Assembly: GCF_017696055.1 (NCBI RefSeq) | Contig: NZ_JAAORG010000001.1 | Span: 62,001 to 126,000 of the forward strand | Direction of reading: 5' to 3' | Source: Prochlorococcus marinus XMU1406 | GTDB taxonomy: Bacteria > Cyanobacteriota > Cyanobacteriia > PCC-6307 > Cyanobiaceae | Length of the DNA stretch: 64,000 nucleotides | Shown: positions 27,747 to 36,076 of the stretch, one piece after another | Layout: every line of letters starts with the position of its first letter | How positions within the stretch are numbered: the first letter of the stretch is position 1 | The notes under the pieces: generated by a model | Seen by the model: only the letters and a program-made list of their open reading frames with translations | What the model was told of the DNA's origin: nothing | Database searches by the model: none | Made by a program: the position numbers and the translations under genes

Positions 27747-28940
27747 ATGAAATCAATACAAAAACCAATAGTAATAGTTGGAGCAGGTTTTGCAGGTATG
27801 ACATTTGCTTTGAATTTAAAGAATCTTAATCCTTCTTTACCCATTCTTGTAGTTGATTCTGAAACTAACTTTATATTTAAACCTTTAATGTATGAAGTTT
27901 TAAGTAAAGAAGTAAGAAGTTGGGAAGCCACCCCAAAATTTGCAAATATTTTTTCTGATGCGGGGATAACTTTTTTAAGAAATCGTTTAACCAAGATTTT
28001 CTTCACAGAAAATATTCTTGAATTTAGTGACGATTTAAAATTAAGTTATCAGTATCTTGTGATCTGTACAGGATCTATTCCAAATAGTTTTTTAATAAAA
28101 GGTGTAGATGAAAATTGTTATTTTTTTAATGATTTTCATGATATGAATAAATTGAATTCTTTTTTAAAAAAATCACAAGAAACTGTGTTTCATAAAAAGT
28201 TATTCATAATTGGAGGTGGTCCCTCTGGCATAGAGTTGGCATGCAAAATTAAAGATATATTTTCAGAACAATTTGAAATTAATGTAATAGAAAAATCAAA
28301 TGAAATTCTTAATAAAAACAAAATTTTTAATAGAGAACAAGCAGAGAAAGCATTAAAAAAAAGAAAAATCAACGTTCTTTTGAATTCCACAGTTAAAGAA
28401 GTTTCAGAAACTAAAATTAGTATTTCTAGTGATATTGGAATAACTTCTTTGGATAAAGATATTGTTATTTGGACTGCAGGTGTTAAACCTAATTTGTCTT
28501 ACTTAGAAACTGATGTAATAACAAAAAAGTTTGGACGAATTTTAGTTAATAATAATTTGCAAATAGAAAACTATAAAAACTGTTTTGCTATTGGCGATAT
28601 TTCAGTTATTGAAGGAATGGAGGATTTACCCATCACCGCTCAGGTCGCTATGCAGGAAGGAAATCATCTGGCTAATAATTTAGAACTTTTAATTCAAGGA
28701 AAGGATCCTTTACCTTTTGAATTTAAAGACAATGGTGAAATGATTAGCTTAGGAATAAGCGAAGCTTCAATCTCTGGGCTTGGGGTTACTTTATCTGGGA
28801 AATTAGCTTTTGAGGTAAGAAGACTTATATATGCTTCTAAGTTGCCTGATATTACTGAAAGCTTAAAATCTGCATCTTCATGGATATTCCAAAAAAAATC
28901 TATTTTTAAAAAGTTTCTTAAAAAAGATAATTCCGATTAA
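27747..28940 (+). CDS. ndbB: Type II NAD(P)H dehydrogenase (NdbB-like)
   Basis: This FAD enzyme passes electrons from NAD(P)H to a quinone without pumping protons. Two dinucleotide-binding folds are visible: IVGAGFAGMTFAL (residue 10 onward) for FAD and IIGGGPSGIELACK (about 153) for NAD(P)H, with the second FAD block CFAIGDISVIEG near residue 284. At 397 residues with a basic amphipathic C-terminus it fits the cyanobacterial NdbB group. Some NdbB proteins act in phylloquinone synthesis, so respiration is not the only possible role. An SLC13-type transporter follows 49 bp downstream. Confidence 0.88.
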   Translation: MKSIQKPIVIVGAGFAGMTFALNLKNLNPSLPILVVDSETNFIFKPLMYEVLSKEVRSWEATPKFANIFSDAGITFLRNRLTKIFFTENILEFSDDLKLSYQYLVICTGSIPNSFLIKGVDENCYFFNDFHDMNKLNSFLKKSQETVFHKKLFIIGGGPSGIELACKIKDIFSEQFEINVIEKSNEILNKNKIFNREQAEKALKKRKINVLLNSTVKEVSETKISISSDIGITSLDKDIVIWTAGVKPNLSYLETDVITKKFGRILVNNNLQIENYKNCFAIGDISVIEGMEDLPITAQVAMQEGNHLANNLELLIQGKDPLPFEFKDNGEMISLGISEASISGLGVTLSGKLAFEVRRLIYASKLPDITESLKSASSWIFQKKSIFKKFLKKDNSD

Positions 28941-28989
28941 ACTTTTTTGAAATATTGTTTTTGGGTATATTGAGTTAAATAAGTTTCGT

Positions 28990-30798
28990 ATGAATTTAAT
29001 TGCAGTAGTTAGTAATAATTTTGATGCGTTTATAACGGTAGTTGTTTTAATAATGTCAATAATTTTGTTTGTTAAAAATACTATTGCGCCAGAATTGACT
29101 GGTTTGTTATGTGTTGGAATATTTATAGCTACAGGTGTTCTCTCTCCTGAAAAAGCTTTAGCTGGATTTGGTAGCCCATCCTTAATTACGCTTATGGGTT
29201 TATTTGCAGTTTCTTCTGCATTATTTAAAAGTGGTGCTTTAGACAGAGTAAGAGAATTGATTTCTTCTGAAAGTATTAGAACTCCAAGGAAATTAATTTC
29301 TTTAATAGCTTTTCTTATTGCTCCAATATCTGGAATTGTACCTAATACTCCTGTAGTAGCATCTTTGTTACCCTTAATTGAAGGTTGGTGTGAGCGGAGA
29401 AATATATCACCATCAAAAGTTTTATTACCTCTTTCTTTTGCTACTTTATTAGGTGGAACCCTGACATTATTAGGAAGCTCAGTAAATCTTCTTGTAAGTG
29501 ATATTAGTCAACAATTAGGTTATGGATCTTTGGAATTATTTAGTTTGACTTCAATCGGAATTCCAGTATGGCTTATAGGTACAACCTATATGATTCTTGT
29601 TTCTGACATGCTTTTGCCAGATAGAGGGAGGGATAAGGAATTTATTAAAAATGGTGATATGAATATATATTTTACTGAAGTTACTATTCCCTCTACTTCA
29701 GAATTGGTTGGACAATCTGTCAGAAATAGTAGATTGCAAAGACGATTTGATGTTGATGTTCTGGAATTACAACGAAATGGAAAAGTTATTCTTCCTCCTT
29801 TGGCTGATAGGAAGATTGAACCGGATGATAGATTAATAATTCGCGTTACAAGGGCAGACTTATTTAGGCTGCAGCAGGAACATACCATTCTTTTAGGCGA
29901 AAACAAAACATCTTTCGATGGAGCAAATGTTTTCTCAGATGATGAAGGTATAAAGACCTTTGAAGCCCTTTTGCCAGCTGGCTCAACTCTGGCTGGTGCA
30001 AGTTTGAGAGAATTAAGATTTAGACAGCGTCATAATGCAACAGTTTTGGCACTAAGAAGAGGTCAACAAACTGTTCAGGAGAGATTAGGTCAAGCTGTGT
30101 TAAGGGCTGGAGATGTTTTATTATTGCAAGCACCATTAGATTCAATAAGAGGTTTGCAAGCAAGTAATGATTTGCTTATTTTAGATCAATTTGAAGATGA
30201 TTTACCTTTCTTGATAAAAAAACCTATATCGATTGGAATTGCAATAGGAATGGTGGTTTTGCCTTCGGTTTCAAATATTCCATTAGTAGGTTCAGTACTT
30301 TTAGCAGTTATAGCTATGGTTGCTTGTGGATGTTTAAGACCTGCAGAGATACAAAAATCAATTAGGTTAGACGTAATTTTATTGTTGGGCTCATTATCAT
30401 GCTTTAGTGTCGCTATGCAAGTAACAGGATTAGCAGATTTAATAGCAGTCAATCTAAACTTTGCCCTTAATGGAATGCCTCTTTATTTTGCACTAGTTGT
30501 AATTTTTGTATCGACAGTTATTCTTACACAATTTATAAGCAATGCTGCATCCGTTGCTTTGATTTTGCCTGTTGCTATTGAATTCTCAAATGTATTAGGC
30601 ATTTCACCAAGCGCTTTAATAATGCTTGTTTTATTCGGTGCAAGTCAATCTTTTTTGACTCCAATGGGTTATCAAACGAATTTAATGGTTTATGGTCCTG
30701 GAAGATATAGATTTTTCGATATCGCAAAATACGGCGCTGGATTGACATTTATAATGTCATTTACGATACCAGCATTGATCATTTTAAATTACGGGTAA
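28990..30798 (+). CDS. SLC13/DASS-type sodium-anion transporter with TrkA-C domains
   Basis: The 602-residue membrane protein has an N-terminal set of helices (1-205), a cytosolic insert with two TrkA-C (RCK-C) domains at about residues 215-395 (each starting with a VPSTSELVGQSVRN-type strand), then further helices. The motif GLLCVGIFIATGVLSPEKALAGFGSPSLI and the helix-break TPVVASLLPLIEGW are typical of DASS carriers. Relatives transport sulfate (SAC1-like) or dicarboxylates. Sulfate is a reasonable guess because cysH is nearby, but the KtrBA genes directly downstream suggest a link with sodium or potassium handling. It is 4 bp from ktrB. Confidence 0.87.
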   Translation: MNLIAVVSNNFDAFITVVVLIMSIILFVKNTIAPELTGLLCVGIFIATGVLSPEKALAGFGSPSLITLMGLFAVSSALFKSGALDRVRELISSESIRTPRKLISLIAFLIAPISGIVPNTPVVASLLPLIEGWCERRNISPSKVLLPLSFATLLGGTLTLLGSSVNLLVSDISQQLGYGSLELFSLTSIGIPVWLIGTTYMILVSDMLLPDRGRDKEFIKNGDMNIYFTEVTIPSTSELVGQSVRNSRLQRRFDVDVLELQRNGKVILPPLADRKIEPDDRLIIRVTRADLFRLQQEHTILLGENKTSFDGANVFSDDEGIKTFEALLPAGSTLAGASLRELRFRQRHNATVLALRRGQQTVQERLGQAVLRAGDVLLLQAPLDSIRGLQASNDLLILDQFEDDLPFLIKKPISIGIAIGMVVLPSVSNIPLVGSVLLAVIAMVACGCLRPAEIQKSIRLDVILLLGSLSCFSVAMQVTGLADLIAVNLNFALNGMPLYFALVVIFVSTVILTQFISNAASVALILPVAIEFSNVLGISPSALIMLVLFGASQSFLTPMGYQTNLMVYGPGRYRFFDIAKYGAGLTFIMSFTIPALIILNYG

Positions 30799-30802
30799 TA
30801 TT

Positions 30803-32206
30803 TTGAAATTCACAAGTAAGGTTTATCAGTTAAAAGATGCTTACAAAAAGCTATCTGTACCTCAATTTACTATTGTTACAGGCTTGTTTATTATTTGCCT
30901 GGGAACTTTAATTTTGAGTTCTCCATTATGTTCATCTTCAAAAGTTGGTTTGTGGGAAGCATTTTTTACATCTACTTCTGCTATAACCGTAACTGGATTA
31001 ACCATAATAGATATTGGTGCTGATTTAAATTTATTTGGTCAAGTTTTCTTGGCTTTTATGCTTTTATCGGGTGGTTTAGGATTAATGGCTATTACAACAT
31101 TTTTGCAAGGGTTTGTTGTAAAGGGGACAAAGCTAAGAACTAGATTAGACAAAGGAAAGACTCTAGATGAATTTGGAGTTGGAGGAATTGGTCGAACTTT
31201 TCAAAGCATAGCTATTACGGCGATTAGTATCATATCCTTGGGCGCAATTGTTTTATATTCTTTTGGATTTGTAGACATTCAAAATAATTGGGAAAGAATG
31301 TGGTCCTCTATTTTTCACAGCATATCTGCATATAACAATGCAGGATTTTCTTTAATGTCAAATAGTCTTCAAGACTATAGAACAAATTATTTGGTAAATA
31401 GTGTTTTTGTTTTTCTCATTTTTATGGGTGGATTGGGATGGCGGGTTATTGATGATATTTGGAGTAATAAAAAAAATCTTTCTTATAAAAAATTAAGCCT
31501 TCATTCCAGACTAGTTATTAGGACGAGTTTGTCTCTAATATTATTCGGATCATTAGGATTCTTTATCACTGAATCATTGCTTAATAGTCAATTTTTTAAT
31601 GATTTGAATTTGTTTGAACGGTTATTGTCATCAATCTTTGAAACAGTAAGTGCAAGAACTGCAGGATTTACACATTATCCAATCTCTTTGAACTCGATTT
31701 CAGATACTGGTCTTTTGTTATTAATGACTTTGATGTTTATAGGAGCGAGTACCGGAGGTACTGGCGGAGGAATAAAAACAACTACATTTATTGCTTTAAT
31801 GGCTGCAACTAGATCAACTTTAAGAGGTCAGAAAGATGTAATTATTAGCAATAGATTAATTTCAGATAAAGTTATTCTAAAGGCAGTTGGAATCACAGTT
31901 GGATCTTTACTTTTTGTTCTTTTAATGGCAATGTTGCTAAGTACAACAAATACGTTTGTTAAGAAAGAATCTTTCACATTCCTAGAAATTCTGTTTACTT
32001 GCATATCTGCATTTGCAACTGTTGGTTTTGATATTGGTTTAACTGCAAAATTAAATCATTTCGGCCAATTTATTCTTATTGTTGGAATGTTTGTGGGCAG
32101 ACTTGGTATCCTTTTGCTTTTAAGTGCACTTTGGCAGGCTCTTTATAAGAGTAGAATAGATAGGCAAAAGAGAATTGGCTATCCTAGGGCTGATCTTTAT
32201 GTTTAG
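30803..32206 (+). CDS. ktrB: Trk/Ktr-type potassium uptake channel subunit
   Basis: KtrB forms the sodium-dependent potassium-translocating pore. The 467-residue protein has four repeated M1-P-M2 units with filter-like sequences around a conserved Gly (SAITVTGLT, AYNNAGFS, ARTAGFTH, ATVGFDIGL). A GASTGGTGGGIK loop, a gating element of the family, lies near residue 315. The start is TTG at 30803, immediately after the transporter gene; no ATG is available nearby. ktrA follows 18 bp downstream. Confidence 0.93.
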   Translation: MKFTSKVYQLKDAYKKLSVPQFTIVTGLFIICLGTLILSSPLCSSSKVGLWEAFFTSTSAITVTGLTIIDIGADLNLFGQVFLAFMLLSGGLGLMAITTFLQGFVVKGTKLRTRLDKGKTLDEFGVGGIGRTFQSIAITAISIISLGAIVLYSFGFVDIQNNWERMWSSIFHSISAYNNAGFSLMSNSLQDYRTNYLVNSVFVFLIFMGGLGWRVIDDIWSNKKNLSYKKLSLHSRLVIRTSLSLILFGSLGFFITESLLNSQFFNDLNLFERLLSSIFETVSARTAGFTHYPISLNSISDTGLLLLMTLMFIGASTGGTGGGIKTTTFIALMAATRSTLRGQKDVIISNRLISDKVILKAVGITVGSLLFVLLMAMLLSTTNTFVKKESFTFLEILFTCISAFATVGFDIGLTAKLNHFGQFILIVGMFVGRLGILLLLSALWQALYKSRIDRQKRIGYPRADLYV

Positions 32207-32224
32207 GATTGACTAAGTTTTATT

Positions 32225-32929
32225 ATGGCTGATTGGTGGCAGTGGTCTCAAAAGAGAGAAAAAGAAGCCCTCACTTTTGCAGTTGTTGGCGTTGGAAGAT
32301 TTGGAACTGCTGTTTGTAGAGAACTTATAAGTAATGGTGCAGATGTTTTGGCTGCAGATTATTCGGAAAAAGCTATTGATGATTTGAGACAATTAGAACC
32401 TTCTATAGAAGCTAGAGTTGTAGATTGTACTGATGAAGAGTCTATGAAAGAATCCGGAATACTTGAAATGAATACTGTCGTAGTAGGTATAAGTGAACCT
32501 ATTGAAGCAAGTATAACTACAACACTTATTGCTAAAGATAGTGAAGGTAGCAAAGTGAAAAGAGTAATAGCAAGAGCTACGAGTGATTTGCACGAAAAAA
32601 TGTTAAAAAGGGTAGGTGCAGATAAAGTTGTCTTCCCTTCTAGAATGCAAGGAGAAAGATTAGGTTTAGAACTAGTAAGACCAAATCTTATTGAAAGATT
32701 GGAACTCGATAACCAAACTGGTATAGATGAAATAACTGTTCCAGAGGAATTTATTGGTAGATCTTTGAGAGATTTAAATTTGAGGAAAAATTATTTAGTA
32801 AATGTTCTTGCAGCAGGACCTGCTGAAGAGTTAACAGTTAATCCTCCAGCAAAATATATCTTGGAAAGAGGAAACATTTTGGTAGTAATGGGAAAAACTG
32901 CAGATTTACAAAAATTGCCGCAGAATTAA
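32225..32929 (+). CDS. ktrA: Potassium uptake regulatory subunit KtrA (RCK/TrkA)
   Basis: KtrA is the cytosolic nucleotide-gated ring on KtrB. The 234-residue protein has an N-terminal RCK-N Rossmann fold with VVGVGRFGTAV (about residue 19) and a C-terminal TrkA-C domain beginning near residue 155 (DEITVPEEFIGRSLRDLNL). The start is ATG at 32225. Together with the two genes upstream it forms a three-gene ion-transport run. It ends 5 bp before a convergent regulator gene. Confidence 0.94.
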   Translation: MADWWQWSQKREKEALTFAVVGVGRFGTAVCRELISNGADVLAADYSEKAIDDLRQLEPSIEARVVDCTDEESMKESGILEMNTVVVGISEPIEASITTTLIAKDSEGSKVKRVIARATSDLHEKMLKRVGADKVVFPSRMQGERLGLELVRPNLIERLELDNQTGIDEITVPEEFIGRSLRDLNLRKNYLVNVLAAGPAEELTVNPPAKYILERGNILVVMGKTADLQKLPQN

Positions 32930-32934
32930 ATATT

Positions 32935-33237
32935 TTAGTCAGATTTTTTATAGTATCTAATCCTTTGAGGAGCTCTTTTTAATCTTCTTACGCTTTGTTT
33001 TTCAAGTTCGTCTCTAAATTTATCGGTATTTAAATTATTTTCTGAGAACAGTGATCGACCCTCTTTCTCGAAGTATTTTTTTATACCCTCTTGTATTAAC
33101 ACTTTTGCCATATTACTAACTGTCCTAGATTCACAATTAGCTAAAGTAGTTAACTGCTCACATATTGATTCTGGAAGAACTACCTGAATTCGAGGGGATT
33201 TAGGCTTCCCATTAGTTGAGTTTTGACGGGTAGCCAT
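32935..33237 (-). CDS. Ribbon-helix-helix (CopG-like) DNA-binding protein
   Basis: Residues 13-60 match the ribbon-helix-helix fold: a beta strand PRIQVVLPESI followed by helices CEQLTTLANCES and RTVSNMAKVLIQEGIKKY. Such proteins bind operator DNA as dimers. The C-terminal 40 residues are basic (KRAPQRIRYYKK). The ATG start lies about 20 bp from a 12-bp palindrome in the divergent spacer, suggesting autoregulation. Targets are unknown. Confidence 0.82.
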   Translation of the reverse strand: MATRQNSTNGKPKSPRIQVVLPESICEQLTTLANCESRTVSNMAKVLIQEGIKKYFEKEGRSLFSENNLNTDKFRDELEKQSVRRLKRAPQRIRYYKKSD

Positions 33238-33322
33238 TAGTCAAAGTTGATAACTGTTACTTATAAGTATACACAGTTAGTCAAGGATACTATCTTTGTG
33301 TATATTATTAGTAAGGAAATTT
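33238..33322. promoter_or_regulatory. Divergent control region with palindromes (candidate operator)
   Basis: A perfect 12-bp palindrome TACTTATAAGTA at 33258-33269 sits inside a 7-bp inverted repeat (TAACTGT at 33251-33257 and ACAGTTA at 33273-33279). An 8-bp direct repeat TTAGTCAA occurs at 33237-33244 and 33277-33284. A TATATT at 33301-33306 could be the -10 box for the rightward gene. The layout suits an operator for the ribbon-helix-helix protein encoded to the left. Confidence 0.5.
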
Positions 33323-33694
33323 ATGTCCCTATCAATTAATTGTTTTTATTGTCCCATGAAAAATTCAAGAAAAATTGATTCTCCTAAAAGGTCGATAATT
33401 GATAAAAAGAAAAAAAGATTAGTTAATTCTGATTCTCACGATAATGAAAATAGTGATGTTTTGGTATCAGCTGTAATTAGTCCATATTTGTTAACTCATC
33501 TTCACCATATTCTTCAGCAGTCTGAGTACTATGCCCAAAAAGATGGAAGAAAATCTCATGCAGCTAATTTCGCGAAACTTAGAAAAGTTTTATGTTTAGA
33601 CGCAAGAAGTATGGCAGATGCCTCAGCAAAAGAAATACAAGATGCGGATAATGATTTATCTATTAATAAATATAATGAACAAAATGTAGCTTGA
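33323..33694 (+). CDS. Hypothetical picocyanobacterial protein
   Basis: The 123-residue product is not recognised. The N-terminus carries Cys residues (SINCFYCPM), a Lys/Arg-rich stretch follows, and the second half is helical with a His-rich segment LLTHLHHILQQSEYY and GRKSHAANFAKLRKVL. The open frame begins at 33296, but ATG at 33323 has AAGGAAAT just upstream and is preferred; ATG at 33356 is another option without a visible ribosome site. It is divergent from the ribbon-helix-helix gene and may be under its control. Confidence 0.6.
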   Translation: MSLSINCFYCPMKNSRKIDSPKRSIIDKKKKRLVNSDSHDNENSDVLVSAVISPYLLTHLHHILQQSEYYAQKDGRKSHAANFAKLRKVLCLDARSMADASAKEIQDADNDLSINKYNEQNVA

Positions 33695-33728
33695 AGTAAT
33701 AGTCTATTAATAAATAGATTTTAAAAAC

Positions 33729-33959
33729 ATGTCCACTAATGCTGAGAAGCTCTATAAGTTAATATCTAACGACTCCAAAAAGAAACAGAGTTTGTTTATG
33801 ATAGCCTTAACTAATCCCAAAAAAGCCTTAGATAAAATATGCGACATTGGCAAAGATTTAAATATTTCTGTGACTAAAGAAGAGGTTATTGAATATTTAA
33901 GTACTATTGATGATGAGGCAACTAAAATGTGGTTAATTAAGGCTCGAGGAGGTCTTTAG
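33729..33959 (+). CDS. Nif11-like small protein ending in Gly-Gly-Leu
   Basis: The 76-residue protein resembles Nif11-type domains: a helical N-terminus, then the pattern ALTNPKKALDKICDIGKDLNISVTKEEV that aligns with the Nif11 core (residue loss, sequential numbering, GFDFS-like turn). Nif11 domains occur in nitrogen-fixation neighbourhoods and as leader peptides of ribosomal natural products, cleaved after Gly-Gly. Here the protein stops just after such a pair (KARGGL) and has no core peptide. Assignment to Nif11 is by pattern only. Confidence 0.55.
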   Translation: MSTNAEKLYKLISNDSKKKQSLFMIALTNPKKALDKICDIGKDLNISVTKEEVIEYLSTIDDEATKMWLIKARGGL

Positions 33960-34113
33960 GAAAGGGTTTAGAATAACTATTATTTGTATTAGTCATAGGT
34001 TTTATTCTTTTGTTGTAGCCACCTCCACCAGCTAAAGTCCAAAAAAACCAATAACTTGGTATTGCAAGAGCTGCAGCTATGAAAATTACTACAATTTGTT
34101 CTATTCTTTTCAT
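33937..34113 (-). CDS. Small one-helix membrane protein, 58 residues
   Basis: A minus-strand frame from ATG 34113 to TAA 33937 encodes a protein with one membrane helix (residues 6-28, VVIFIAAALAIPSYWFFWTL), followed by AGGGGYNKR and a polar tail. The composition is that of a real small thylakoid or inner-membrane protein, and the helix resembles small subunits of photosynthetic complexes, though no family can be named. Its last 23 bp overlap the end of the convergent Nif11-like gene. Confidence 0.6.
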   Translation of the reverse strand: MKRIEQIVVIFIAAALAIPSYWFFWTLAGGGGYNKRIKPMTNTNNSYSKPFPKDLLEP

Positions 34114-34185
34114 AATTTAATTTTATTCCACAAAATATTTTTTAGTAAATAAGCCACAGATTTTGTAAATTCTATTTTTAAAACA

Positions 34186-35814
34186 GTGATTAGATTCGAA
34201 GGTGTTAGTAAAATTTATTCTACAGATGTTGTTTTAAAAAATATTAATTGGGAGATTAAGAAAGGAGAAAAAGTTGGCTTAGTTGGTTCTAATGGCGCAG
34301 GTAAATCAACCCAATTTAAGATTTTAATTGGAGAGGAAGAGCAAACAAGTGGAACGATCATTAAAGAGGGAAATCCTAAAATTGCCCATTTAAAACAGGA
34401 GTTTGATTGTAATTTGAATTTTTCAGTTAGACAAGAATTAGAAAGTTCTTTCAAAGATATACAAATTGTTGCTATTAAACTTTTAGAAATTGAGAATAAA
34501 ATGAAATCATTGAATATAAAAAAACATTCCGATCAACTTGAAATATTTGTAAATCAACTCGCTAAATATCAAGAACAATTTGAAGCTCTAGGTGGTTATA
34601 AAATGCAATCTGATGTAGAAAAAATATTACCAAAATTAGGTTTCTCTATAGAAGATGCTGATAAATTAGTAGGCAATTTTTCAGGTGGTTGGCAGATGAA
34701 AGTTGCACTTGGAAAAATAATCTTACAAAAACCTGATTTACTGTTACTGGATGAACCAACCAATCATTTAGATTTAGATACTATTTTCTGGCTCGAAGAA
34801 TATCTATCTTCGCTTAAGATTGCAGTTATTATAATCAGCCATGATAGGTATTTCTTAGACAAATTATGTAAAAAAATAATTTTTGTAGATAGAGGAACAT
34901 CTGAAATATATAATGGGAACTACACTTTTTTTGTTCAACAGAAGTCTTTAAATGATGAATCTCAAAATAAGGCATATCTACTACAACAAAAAGAAATTGA
35001 GTTACAGAAAAAGTATATAGATAGATTTAGAGCTAGTGCAACAAGAAGTTCCCAAGCAAAGAGTAGAGAAAAACAATTAAAAAAGATTTCTAAAATTGAG
35101 GCTCCCATAGCAAAAACAAAAAGTCCTGTTTTTAATTTTCCAGATTGTCCTCGCTCTGGAAAATTAGTTCTAAATATCAAAAATTTGTCTCATAGTTTTG
35201 AGGATAAAATTCTTTTTTTAGATGTTAATTTAAAGATTTCTTCGGGTGAGAAAATAGCAATATTAGGACCTAATGGCTGCGGTAAATCTACCTTGCTTAA
35301 AATTATTATGAAAAAAATATCTCCTGAAATTGGAGAAATTATTCTTGGTAAACACAATATAATTACTAGCTATTATGAACAGAATCAGGCTGAAGCACTT
35401 TCCCCTGAGGAAAGGGTTATTGATTTATTATGTGATAAGTCTCCAGAATGGTCCCAAAAAAAAGTAAGAACATTTTTAGGAGGTTTTGGCTTTTCAAATG
35501 AAACTGTCTTTAAATATATTAAACATCTCAGTGGGGGAGAAAAGGCAAGATTAGCATTGGCACTAATGATTATTAATCCCAGTAATTTTCTTCTTTTGGA
35601 CGAGCCAACTAATCATTTGGATCTGCAATCTAAGGAAAACCTAGAATTAGCAATTAGAAATTATAAAGGGTCATTATTAATCATTTCTCATGATCGGTAT
35701 TTTATTTCAAAGGTTGCAGATAGAATTGTCGAAATTAAAGATTCAAAGTTATTTTCATATGATGGTAATTACGAATATTTTTTAGAAAAAACTCAAAGCC
35801 ATAAAAAAATTTGA
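34186..35814 (+). CDS. ABC-F family ATPase (ribosome-associated type)
   Basis: Two ABC ATPase domains are joined without membrane segments. Domain one has Walker A GSNGAGKST, signature FSGGWQMKVAL and Walker B LLLLDEPTNHLD; domain two has [20 protein letters not shown] and LLLDEPTNHLD. The linker near residues 240-320 is rich in Lys, Gln and Arg, as in ABC-F proteins that act on the ribosomal E site. The 542-residue length and start (GTG at 34186, MIRFEGVSK) fit. It may help translation under stress; ABC-F subgroup is uncertain. Confidence 0.93.
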   Translation: MIRFEGVSKIYSTDVVLKNINWEIKKGEKVGLVGSNGAGKSTQFKILIGEEEQTSGTIIKEGNPKIAHLKQEFDCNLNFSVRQELESSFKDIQIVAIKLLEIENKMKSLNIKKHSDQLEIFVNQLAKYQEQFEALGGYKMQSDVEKILPKLGFSIEDADKLVGNFSGGWQMKVALGKIILQKPDLLLLDEPTNHLDLDTIFWLEEYLSSLKIAVIIISHDRYFLDKLCKKIIFVDRGTSEIYNGNYTFFVQQKSLNDESQNKAYLLQQKEIELQKKYIDRFRASATRSSQAKSREKQLKKISKIEAPIAKTKSPVFNFPDCPRSGKLVLNIKNLSHSFEDKILFLDVNLKISSGEKIAILGPNGCGKSTLLKIIMKKISPEIGEIILGKHNIITSYYEQNQAEALSPEERVIDLLCDKSPEWSQKKVRTFLGGFGFSNETVFKYIKHLSGGEKARLALALMIINPSNFLLLDEPTNHLDLQSKENLELAIRNYKGSLLIISHDRYFISKVADRIVEIKDSKLFSYDGNYEYFLEKTQSHKKI

Positions 35815-35925
35815 TTGCTCTTAATAATGTTTACATTTGGCTAAGCAAGATCACTCATTTATCTTTACATAGTTTACGGTTCTTGATTAGTCTAAAAAAT
35901 ACAAAAATAAGTTTTTAAAATTAAT

Positions 35926-36069
35926 ATGAAAAATTACGATTTCCAAGAAAAACAGTTTCCAATTTCCGATCCTATTGAAAATTATTTTGAATGCATTGCT
36001 ACCTGCGATATAAGGGATGGTAGATGTATTTCTAGGTGCGTGGAAATACTTAAAGAGAATGGCAGTTAA
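35926..36069 (+). CDS. Cys-rich 47-residue protein
   Basis: A clean ATG-to-TAA frame encodes 47 residues with four Cys in the second half, arranged C-x3-C-x6-C-x3-C (CIATC and CISRC) with charged residues between. The spacing is suited to metal binding or to two disulfides. The first 20 residues are polar and acidic. No signal peptide is present, so metal binding in the cytosol is more likely. It ends 7 bp from the convergent htrA gene. No family is recognised. Confidence 0.6.
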   Translation: MKNYDFQEKQFPISDPIENYFECIATCDIRDGRCISRCVEILKENGS

Positions 36070-36076
36070 ATCTTTT

